Of a stretch of DNA of 64,000 nt, positions 54,383 to 61,284 are shown piece by piece. The notes below the pieces were generated by a model. The model was not told where the DNA came from. It did no database searches and saw only the letters and a list, made by a program, of their open reading frames with translations. This DNA comes from Streptomyces qinglanensis (GTDB lineage: Bacteria > Actinomycetota > Actinomycetes > Streptomycetales > Streptomycetaceae): NCBI RefSeq assembly GCF_900111245.1, contig NZ_FOGO01000013.1, positions 133,384 through 197,383 on the forward strand. Direction: 5' to 3'. Position 1 is the first letter of the stretch, and each line of letters starts with the position of its first letter. The translations under genes and the position numbers were made by a program.

Positions 54383-54388
54383 TAGACT
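54383..54388 (+). promoter_or_regulatory. candidate -10 box for ylxR-infB
   Basis: TAGACT, a good actinobacterial -10 match, lies 7 nt before the ylxR GTG. A transcript from here would be leaderless or nearly so. No clear -35 is seen. Confidence 0.4.
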
Positions 54389-54394
54389 TAAGCA

Positions 54395-54682
54395 GTGTCT
54401 GGCCGGACGCGTGGTCGGGCGTGCCCTCAGCGGACCTGTGTCGGCTGCCGGGAGCGCACCGACAAGCAAGGTCTGCTGCGGGTGGTGCTGATCGGGGGAA
54501 GCCTGATCCCCGATCTTCGCGGTAGGCTGCCCGGTCGGGGTGCGTATGTGCACTCCGTGCCGTCCTGCCTCGAGCAGGCAGTCCGGCGCCGGGCATTCAA
54601 CCGGGCCTTCCGGGGTCCGGGTCCGTTCGACCTCGCAGATCTGCGGGAGCACGTGGAGCGGAACGCACAGCAAGCACCGTAG
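54395..54682 (+). CDS. ylxR: YlxR family RNA-binding protein
   Basis: 95-aa basic protein with the family motif CVGCRERTDKQGLLRVV and GRGAYVHSVPSCLEQAVRRRAF. YlxR proteins sit between nusA and infB in most Gram-positives and bind RNA; in other bacteria they influence RNase P. GTG 54395 with GGGAGG about 12 nt upstream or a leaderless start. Confidence 0.9.
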   Translation: MSGRTRGRACPQRTCVGCRERTDKQGLLRVVLIGGSLIPDLRGRLPGRGAYVHSVPSCLEQAVRRRAFNRAFRGPGPFDLADLREHVERNAQQAP

Positions 54683-54747
54683 GAGCCCGTACGGAACCTC
54701 CGTACCGGGAGAGGTACCTCGCGAGTGGGAAGTAGGTCGAGATTGCG

Positions 54748-54793
54748 ATGAGCACTCGATGAGTACGCGATGAGTACGCCCATGCATCAGTAG
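54748..54793 (+). promoter_or_regulatory. chain of three overlapping mini-ORFs upstream of infB
   Basis: ATG-AGC-ACT-CGA-TGA (54748-54762), ATG-AGT-ACG-CGA-TGA (54759-54773) and ATG-AGT-ACG-CCC-ATG-CAT-CAG-TAG (54770-54793) are linked by two ATGA overlaps. They encode MSTR, MSTR and MSTPMHQ. They arise from three 11-bp tandem repeats (CGATGAGYACK-like, 54746-54778). They end 41 nt before the infB start, which has its own SD (AAGGAG, 54825-54830). A role in translation-coupled control of IF2 is inference. Confidence 0.6.
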
Positions 54794-54834
54794 CGAAGGT
54801 CCGGCGGACGACCCCCCGGGCCGTAAGGAGCGAA

Positions 54835-57800
54835 GTGGCTAAGGTCCGGGTATACGAACTCGCCAAGGAACTTGGAGTCGAGAGCAAGGTCGTCATGGCC
54901 AAGCTCCAGGAACTCGGTGAATTCGTCCGTTCGGCGTCCTCGACGATCGAGGCGCCGGTAGTCCGCAAATTGACAGACGCGTTCGACGCGGGCTCTGGCT
55001 CAGGTGCCAAGAAGTCCGCGGCGAAGCCTGCGGCGCCGAAGAAGGCCGCCGCACCGACCCCCGCGCCCAAGCCGGGCGCACCGAAGCCGGGTGCGCCGAA
55101 GCCCGGCGCCCCCAAGCCGGGCCCCGCGGCCCCGGTGACCCCTGCCCCGAGCCCCGCACAGGGTGAGACGGGCGCTGCCGAGGCGCCCAAGCCCGGCGCC
55201 CCGAAGCCCGGTGCGCCCAAGCCGGGGCCCGCGCAGCCCGCCGCGCCCGCGAAGCCGGACTTCCAGGCGCCGCCCGCCGCGCCGGGAGCCCCCAAGCCGG
55301 GTCAGGCCCCGAAGCCGGGCCAGGCACCCAAGCCGGGGCAGGCCCCCAAGCCGGGCGGCCAGGGCCGTCCGCAGGGCGGTCAGGCGCCGAAGCCGGGTCA
55401 GGCTCCCAAGCCGGGCGGGCGCCCCTCCGGCCCGCGCCCGGGCAACAACCCCTTCACCTCCGGTGGCTCCACCGGTATGGCGCGTCCCCAGTCGCCGCGC
55501 TCCGGCGGTGCGCCCAAGCCGGGTGCCCCGAAGCCCGGTGCGCCCAAGCCCGGTCAGGGCCAGGGTCAGGGCCAGGGCCAGGGCGGAGCCGGCCAGGCCG
55601 GTCCGCGTCCGCAGGCTCCGGGCGGCGGTCGCGCCACGCCGGGCAACATGCCCCGTCCGCAGGCCCCGCAGGGCGGCGGCCCGCGTCCCGGCGGCGGCGG
55701 CAACCGTCCGAACCCGGGCATGATGCCGCAGCGTCCCGCTGCCGGCCCGCGTCCCGGCCCCGGCCGCGGCGGCCCCGGCGGCGGTGGCCGTCCGGGTGGC
55801 GGCGGTCGTCCGGGCGGCGGCGGTTTCGCCGGTCGTCCCGGTGGCGGCGGCGGTGGCCGTCCGGGTGGCGGCGGCGGTTTCGCCGGTCGTCCCGGTGGCG
55901 GCGGCGGTGGCCGTCCGGGTGGCGGCGGCGGTTTCGCCGGTCGTCCCGGTGGCGGTGGCCGCCCCGGTTTCGCCGGTCGTCCGGGCGGTCCCGGTGGCCG
56001 CGGTGGCACCCAGGGTGCGTTCGGCCGCCCCGGCGGTCCGGCCCGTCGCGGCCGCAAGTCGAAGCGGCAGCGGCGCCAGGAGTACGAGCAGATGCAGGCG
56101 CCGTCGGTCGGCGGCGTGATGCTGCCGCGCGGCAAGGGCGAGATCGTCCGGCTGTCGCGCGGTGCCTCGCTCACGGACTTCGCGGAGAAGATCAACGCCA
56201 ACCCGGCGTCGCTGGTCCAGGTGATGTTCAACCTGGGCGAGATGGTCACCGCGACCCAGTCCGTCTCCGACGAGACGCTGAACCTCCTCGGCGAGGAGAT
56301 GAACTACGTCGTCCAGATCGTCAGCCCGGAGGAGGAGGACCGCGAGCTTCTCGAGTCCTTCGACATCGAGTTCGGCGAGGACGAGGGTGGCGAGACGGCA
56401 CTCGTGGCGCGTCCGCCGGTGGTGACCGTCATGGGTCACGTCGACCACGGTAAGACGAGGCTGCTGGACGCGATCCGGAAGACCAACGTCATCGAGGGCG
56501 AGGCCGGCGGCATCACCCAGCACATCGGTGCCTACCAGGCGTCGACCGAGGTGAACGACGAAGAGCGCAAGATCACCTTCATCGACACCCCCGGTCACGA
56601 GGCCTTCACCGCCATGCGTGCCCGCGGTGCCAAGTCGACCGACATCGCGATCCTCGTGGTCGCGGCCAACGACGGCGTGATGCCGCAGACGATCGAGGCG
56701 CTCAACCACGCCAAGGCGGCCGAGGTGCCGATCGTCGTCGCGGTCAACAAGATCGACGTCGAGGGTGCCGACCCCACCAAGGTCCGCGGCCAGCTGACCG
56801 AGTACGGGCTGGTGGCCGAGGAGTACGGCGGCGACACGATGTTCGTCGACATCTCCGCGCGCCAGGGGCTGAACATCGAGGAGCTCCTCGAGGCCGTGGT
56901 CCTGACCGCGGACGCCTCGCTCGACCTGCGGGCCAACCCCGAACAGGACGCGCAGGGTCTCGCCATCGAGGCCCACCTCGACCGCGGCCGCGGCGCCGTG
57001 GCGACCGTCCTGGTCCAGCGCGGCACGCTGCGGGTCGGCGAGACCATGGTCGTGGGCGACGCCTACGGCCGGGTGCGCGCGATGCTCGACGACAAGGGCG
57101 AGAACATCAAGGAAGCGGGTCCCTCGACCCCCGTCCTGGTGCTCGGTCTCACCAACGTCCCGGGCGCCGGCGACAACTTCCTGGTGGTGGACGAGGACCG
57201 CACGGCACGGCAGATCGCCGAGAAGCGCGCTGCGCGCGAGCGCAACGCGGCCTTCGCCAAGCGGACCCGCCGCGTCTCCCTGGAGGACCTGGACAAGGTG
57301 CTCAAGGCGGGCGAGGTGCAGCAGCTCAACCTCATCATCAAGGGCGACGCGTCCGGTTCGGTGGAGGCCCTGGAGTCCTCGCTCCTCCAGCTCGACGTCG
57401 GCGAGGAGGTGGACCTGCGCATCCTGCACCGCGGGGTGGGTGCGGTCACCGAGACCGACATCGACCTGGCGACCGGCTCCGACGCCATCGTGATCGGCTT
57501 CAACGTCCGCGCCGAGGGGCGCGCGACCCAGCTGGCCGAGCGCGAGGGTGTGGACGTCCGGTACTACTCGGTGATCTACCAGGTCATCGAGGAGATCGAG
57601 GCGGCGCTCAAGGGCATGCTCAAGCCCGAGTACGAAGAGGTCGAGCTGGGCACGGCGGAGATCCGCGAGGTCTTCCGCTCGTCCAAGCTGGGCAACATCG
57701 CCGGTGTCCTCATCCGCTCCGGCGAGGTGCGCAGGAACACCAAGGCCCGCGTCATCCGGGACGGCAAGGTCGTGGCGGAGAACCTCAACATCGAGGGCCT

Positions 57801-57933
57801 GCGCCGCTTCAAGGACGATGTCACCGAGATCCGCGAAGGCTTCGAGGGCGGTATCAACCTCGGGAACTTCAACGACATCAAGGTCGACGACGTCATCGCG
57901 ACGTACGAGATGCGGGAGAAGCCGCGCGGCTGA
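54835..57933 (+). CDS. infB: Translation initiation factor IF-2
   Basis: GTPase that brings initiator tRNA to the 30S subunit. The 1032-aa product has an N-terminal IF2_N domain (VRVYELAKELGVESKVVMAKLQE). About 400 residues of low-complexity Pro/Gly/Lys/Arg linker follow, with PKPGAPKPG and an 18-aa GGFAGRPGG repeat. The G domain starts at about residue 534 (GHVDHGKTRLLDAI), with DTPGHEAFTAMRARG and VAVNKIDVEGA; the C1/C2 domains complete it. GTG start with AAGGAG 4 nt upstream. The linker length explains the size over E. coli IF2 (890 aa). Confidence 0.97.
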   Translation: MAKVRVYELAKELGVESKVVMAKLQELGEFVRSASSTIEAPVVRKLTDAFDAGSGSGAKKSAAKPAAPKKAAAPTPAPKPGAPKPGAPKPGAPKPGPAAPVTPAPSPAQGETGAAEAPKPGAPKPGAPKPGPAQPAAPAKPDFQAPPAAPGAPKPGQAPKPGQAPKPGQAPKPGGQGRPQGGQAPKPGQAPKPGGRPSGPRPGNNPFTSGGSTGMARPQSPRSGGAPKPGAPKPGAPKPGQGQGQGQGQGGAGQAGPRPQAPGGGRATPGNMPRPQAPQGGGPRPGGGGNRPNPGMMPQRPAAGPRPGPGRGGPGGGGRPGGGGRPGGGGFAGRPGGGGGGRPGGGGGFAGRPGGGGGGRPGGGGGFAGRPGGGGRPGFAGRPGGPGGRGGTQGAFGRPGGPARRGRKSKRQRRQEYEQMQAPSVGGVMLPRGKGEIVRLSRGASLTDFAEKINANPASLVQVMFNLGEMVTATQSVSDETLNLLGEEMNYVVQIVSPEEEDRELLESFDIEFGEDEGGETALVARPPVVTVMGHVDHGKTRLLDAIRKTNVIEGEAGGITQHIGAYQASTEVNDEERKITFIDTPGHEAFTAMRARGAKSTDIAILVVAANDGVMPQTIEALNHAKAAEVPIVVAVNKIDVEGADPTKVRGQLTEYGLVAEEYGGDTMFVDISARQGLNIEELLEAVVLTADASLDLRANPEQDAQGLAIEAHLDRGRGAVATVLVQRGTLRVGETMVVGDAYGRVRAMLDDKGENIKEAGPSTPVLVLGLTNVPGAGDNFLVVDEDRTARQIAEKRAARERNAAFAKRTRRVSLEDLDKVLKAGEVQQLNLIIKGDASGSVEALESSLLQLDVGEEVDLRILHRGVGAVTETDIDLATGSDAIVIGFNVRAEGRATQLAEREGVDVRYYSVIYQVIEEIEAALKGMLKPEYEEVELGTAEIREVFRSSKLGNIAGVLIRSGEVRRNTKARVIRDGKVVAENLNIEGLRRFKDDVTEIREGFEGGINLGNFNDIKVDDVIATYEMREKPRG
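55809..55970 (+). repeat. 54-bp tandem repeat inside infB
   Basis: Three near-identical copies of a 54-bp unit (18 aa, containing GGFAGRPGGGGGGRPGG). The phase mark TTTCGCC falls at 55824, 55878 and 55932. The repeat keeps frame, so copy number can vary between strains without breaking IF2. Confidence 0.85.
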
Positions 57934-57998
57934 TCCCTGCGGAGGCACCCCGTGCGGAGCGCCGTTCACCGCGAGTGGTGATCGGGCGATGTACGGGA

Positions 57999-58039
57999 CC
58001 GGGGCCGACCGGCGGAGTATTTCCGTCGATCGGCCCCGG
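57999..58039 (+). terminator. hairpin between infB and DUF503 gene
   Basis: CCGGGGCCGA (57999-58008) pairs with TCGGCCCCGG (58030-58039) around a 21-nt partly self-complementary loop, about 65 nt after infB. Possible attenuator between the operon halves. Confidence 0.55.
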
Positions 58040-58129
58040 CCGTTGCGTGTACGGTGCCAGTGCATTCCACGCCCCCAGCCACCGCTGGGCGGCAACCCAA
58101 GGCCCCACGGGTGGCATGACCCGGACTGT

Positions 58130-58423
58130 ATGTACGTAGGGACGCTGTCCTTCGACCTGCTTCTCGGCGACGTGCGGTCGCTCAAGGAGAAGCGCTCCGT
58201 CGTCCGCCCCATCGTCGCCGAACTGCAGCGCAAGTACGCGGTCAGCGTCGCCGAGACGGGCGAGCAGGACCTCTATCGCAGAGCCCACATCGGACTGGCC
58301 GCGGTGTCCGGTGACGCGGGGCACCTCAGCGACCTGCTGGACCGCTGCGAGCGGCTGGTCGCCGGGCGCCCCGAAGTGGAACTGCTCTCCGTGCGGCGGC
58401 AGTTCCATGGCGACGACGCATAG
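58130..58423 (+). CDS. DUF503 (YlxP-like) protein
   Basis: 97-aa protein with the family pattern FDLLLGDVRSLKEKRSVVRP, VSVAETGEQDLYRRAHIGLAAVS and LLDRCERLV. YlxP proteins lie between infB and rbfA in many Gram-positives; their role is unclear, probably linked to ribosome assembly or RNA. ATG 58130 begins MYVGTLSFD. No strong SD is visible. Confidence 0.85.
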   Translation: MYVGTLSFDLLLGDVRSLKEKRSVVRPIVAELQRKYAVSVAETGEQDLYRRAHIGLAAVSGDAGHLSDLLDRCERLVAGRPEVELLSVRRQFHGDDA

Positions 58424-58541
58424 CACCACAGCAGCCGCGGCCGTCGCCGCGGCGGAGAACGCAGAACGTCAGCAGACGCAGCAGACGCAGAGAGAACGCA
58501 GCAGCGCGTGAGCGCGAGGCGCAGAGCAAGGAGACGGACCA

Positions 58542-59015
58542 GTGGCCGACAATGCGCGGGCGAAGAGGCTGGCGGACCTCATCCGTGAGGTGGTCGCCGA
58601 GAAGCTGCACCGCGGGATCAAAGACCCCCGGCTCGGCACCCAGGTGACCGTCACGGACACCCGGGTCACCGGCGACCTGAGGGAGGCGACGGTCTTCTAC
58701 ACCGTGTACGGCGACGAGGAGGACCGCAAGGCGGCCGCGGCCGGACTGGAGAGCGCCAAGGGCGTGCTCCGCTCCGCCGTCGGCTCGGCGGCGGGCATCA
58801 AGCACACCCCGAGCCTGACGTTCGTCGCGGACGCGCTCCCGGAGAACGCCAAGACGATCGACGAGGCGCTCGCCCGCGCGCGGGCCGCCGACGAGGAGGT
58901 CCGCAAGGCGTCCTCCGGCGCCTCGTACGCAGGTGAGGCCGACCCCTACCGCAAGCCGGGCGAGTCCGCCCTCGAGGGCGGGGACGGCGGAGACGGCGAG
59001 GACGAGAGCGCCTGA
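58542..59015 (+). CDS. rbfA: 30S ribosome-binding factor A
   Basis: 157-aa KH-like assembly factor for the 30S subunit and 16S 5'-end maturation. Motifs: RAKRLADLIREVVAEKLHRGIKDPRL, VTVTDTRVTGDLREATVFYTV and HTPSLTFVADAL. A 30-residue acidic Gly/Asp/Glu tail follows. GTG 58542 has AGGAG about 10 nt upstream. truB follows 3 nt after the stop. Confidence 0.95.
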   Translation: MADNARAKRLADLIREVVAEKLHRGIKDPRLGTQVTVTDTRVTGDLREATVFYTVYGDEEDRKAAAAGLESAKGVLRSAVGSAAGIKHTPSLTFVADALPENAKTIDEALARARAADEEVRKASSGASYAGEADPYRKPGESALEGGDGGDGEDESA

Positions 59016-59018
59016 TCC

Positions 59019-59942
59019 GTGGCACGCAGGAGAGACAACGGCCCCGGCGGACTGCTCGTCGTCGACAAGCCCGCCGGGTTCACCTCGCACGACGTCGTGG
59101 CCAAGGTGCGCGGTATGGCCCGCACCCGGCGGGTCGGCCACGCGGGAACACTCGACCCGATGGCCACCGGCGTGCTGGTCCTCGGCACCGAACGGGCCAC
59201 CCGGCTGCTCGGCCACCTCGCCCTGACGGAGAAGGAGTACGTCGCCACCCTCCGGCTCGGGCAGGAGACCGTGACGGAGGACGCCGAGGGGGAGATCACC
59301 GCAGCGCGGGGCGCCGAGGACGTCGACCGGCAACGGCTGGACGCGGCCGTCAGCGCCCAGACCGGCGCCATCTCGCAGGTGCCCTCCGCGGTCAGCGCCG
59401 TGAAGGTGGACGGCAAGCGCGCCTACGCCCGGGTCCGCGAGGGCGAGGAGGTGGAGCTGGCCGCCCGCCCGGTCACCGTCTCCTCGTTCCAGGTGCACGA
59501 TGTGCGCCCGGACACCGCCGAGGACGGCACACCCGTCACGGACGTACTGGTCTCGGTGGTGTGCTCGTCCGGCACCTATGTGCGCGCACTCGCCCGCGAC
59601 GTGGGCGCGGAACTGGGCACAGGCGGCCATCTGACCGCGCTGCGGCGCACCCGGGTCGGCCCCTACGGCCTGGACGGCGCGCACACCGTGGAGCAGTTGC
59701 AGCAGTTCGTGGACGCCGAGGAGCCGCTGCCCGTGCTGCCGCTGGGTGACGCCGCGGCGGCCGCGTTCTCCCGCTGGGACATCGACGAGGAGCAGGCGCG
59801 TCTCATCGGCAACGGCGTGCAACTGCGGATGCCCCGCGGCAGCGGACCGGGCCCCGTCGCGGTGTTCGGCCCGGGCGGGCAGTTCGTCGCCCTGGTGGAG
59901 GAGCGCGAGGGCCGGGCCAGGAGCCTGGCCGTCTTCGTGTGA
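59019..59942 (+). CDS. truB: tRNA pseudouridine-55 synthase
   Basis: 307-aa enzyme that forms pseudouridine 55 in the T-loop of tRNAs. It has LLVVDKPAGFTSHDVVAKVR, the catalytic Asp in RRVGHAGTLDPMATGVLVLG, and a PUA-like C-terminal end. GTG 59019 immediately follows rbfA, so the two are coupled. Confidence 0.95.
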   Translation: MARRRDNGPGGLLVVDKPAGFTSHDVVAKVRGMARTRRVGHAGTLDPMATGVLVLGTERATRLLGHLALTEKEYVATLRLGQETVTEDAEGEITAARGAEDVDRQRLDAAVSAQTGAISQVPSAVSAVKVDGKRAYARVREGEEVELAARPVTVSSFQVHDVRPDTAEDGTPVTDVLVSVVCSSGTYVRALARDVGAELGTGGHLTALRRTRVGPYGLDGAHTVEQLQQFVDAEEPLPVLPLGDAAAAAFSRWDIDEEQARLIGNGVQLRMPRGSGPGPVAVFGPGGQFVALVEEREGRARSLAVFV

Positions 59943-60182
59943 GGCCCGCCCCCGCCGCCCCGGGCAGGTGCCCCGCGGGAGGCGGCGGCACGCAGGGCGG
60001 GCGTGCCGCGGTGGCCCCGGTGCCCGGCGCCCGGAGCCGGCGGGTGCCGCGCCGCCCGGCACGTCCGGAGGTGGGTCCCTGCGGGCCGCACCGGTGGGGC
60101 ATGGCACCCTTGGACCGGCGGAACCCGCCGTCATCACCAACGGCACAGGCACTGGCGAACTAGGTAGCGACGAGGAGCAGAC

Positions 60183-61127
60183 GTGCAGCGCTGGCGTGGC
60201 TTGGAGGACATCCCCGAGGGCTGGGGGCGCAGCGTCGTCACCATCGGCTCGTACGACGGGGTGCACCGGGGGCACCAGCTCATCATCGGCAGGACCGTGG
60301 AGCGTGCCAGGGAACTGGGCGTCCCCGCCGTCGTCGTCACGTTCGACCCGCACCCCAGCGAGGTCGTCCGGCCGGGCAGCCACCCCCCGCTGCTCGCACC
60401 GCACCACCGGCGGGCGGAACTCATGGGCGAACTGGGGGTGGACGCCGTCCTCGCGCTCCCCTTCACCTCCGAGTTCTCCAAGCTGTCGCCCGCCGACTTC
60501 GTGGTCAAGGTCCTCGTGGACAAGCTGCACGCGCGCAGCGTCGTGGAAGGCCCGAACTTCCGCTTCGGACACAAGGCCGCCGGCACCGTCGAGTCGCTGG
60601 CCGAACTCGGTGGGACCTACGACTACGACGTGGTCGTCGTCGACCTCTTCGAGCGTACGGACGGCGGTGAGGCGTTCTCCTCCACCATGGCGCGCCGGCT
60701 GGTGGCCGAGGGCGACGTGCGCGGCGCGGCCCAGGTGCTGGGCCGCCCGCACCGCGTCGAGGGAGTGGTGGTGCGCGGTGCGCAGCGGGGCCGCGAACTC
60801 GGCTACCCCACGGCGAACGTGGAGACCCTTCCGCACACGGCCGTCCCGGCCGACGGTGTGTACGCCGGCTGGCTGACGGTGGACGGCGAGGCGATGCCCG
60901 CCGCGCTCTCGGTCGGCACCAATCCCCAGTTCGACGGCGTCGAGCGGACAGTGGAGGCGTACGCCATCGACCGGGTGGACCTGGACCTGTACGAGCTGCA
61001 CGCGGCGGTGGACTTCCTGGAGTACATCCGGGGCCAGGAGAAGTTCGAGACGCTCGAGGCGCTGAAGGCCCGGATGGCCCAGGACGTCGAGGAGTCCCGG
61101 CGGCTGGTGGCCGCGGCAGCGGGCTGA
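60183..61127 (+). CDS. ribF: Bifunctional riboflavin kinase / FAD synthetase
   Basis: 314-aa enzyme making FMN then FAD. The N-terminal FMN adenylyltransferase module has VTIGSYDGVHRGHQLII and TFDPHPSEVVRP. The C-terminal riboflavin kinase module has GRELGYPTANVE and YAGWLTVDGEAMPAALSVGTNPQFDG. GTG 60183 follows GAGGAGCAGAC. The 240-bp gap from truB contains no gene that I can support, whereas I recall a penicillin-binding protein between them in S. coelicolor. Confidence 0.95.
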   Translation: MQRWRGLEDIPEGWGRSVVTIGSYDGVHRGHQLIIGRTVERARELGVPAVVVTFDPHPSEVVRPGSHPPLLAPHHRRAELMGELGVDAVLALPFTSEFSKLSPADFVVKVLVDKLHARSVVEGPNFRFGHKAAGTVESLAELGGTYDYDVVVVDLFERTDGGEAFSSTMARRLVAEGDVRGAAQVLGRPHRVEGVVVRGAQRGRELGYPTANVETLPHTAVPADGVYAGWLTVDGEAMPAALSVGTNPQFDGVERTVEAYAIDRVDLDLYELHAAVDFLEYIRGQEKFETLEALKARMAQDVEESRRLVAAAAG

Positions 61128-61128
61128 G

Positions 61129-61160
61129 CCGCACCCCGGACCTCCCGGTCCGGGGTGCGG
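61129..61160 (+). terminator. ribF terminator
   Basis: Perfect 13-bp stem (CCGCACCCCGGAC pairs with GTCCGGGGTGCGG) with a 6-nt loop, starting right after the ribF stop codon. Confidence 0.85.
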
Positions 61161-61186
61161 TCCCCGTCCGAGCCGGACGGGCGCGA

Positions 61187-61231
61187 GCATGCGAGGGGCG
61201 GTCGGACCAGGTCCGACCGCCCCTCGCATGC
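61187..61231. terminator. large palindromic terminator of the EspI-like gene
   Basis: A 22-nt arm (61187-61208) is followed, after a single A, by its exact complement (61210-61231), i.e. a stem of about 20 bp with a tight loop. It lies 54 nt beyond the reverse-strand stop and also backs up ribF. Confidence 0.88.
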
Positions 61232-61284
61232 ATTCCCGGTTCCGGGGGCCTCGGGGCGCCGCCGCGTCCCGGCCCCCGTCACCG

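Noticed and set aside
55809..55970. CRISPR or mobile repeat
   Set aside because: The 54-bp repeats are in frame inside infB and code for the protein linker.
55000..58233. Reverse-strand open frame of over 1000 codons opposite infB
   Set aside because: Mirror of the infB repeats and G domain; the product is a low-complexity artefact.
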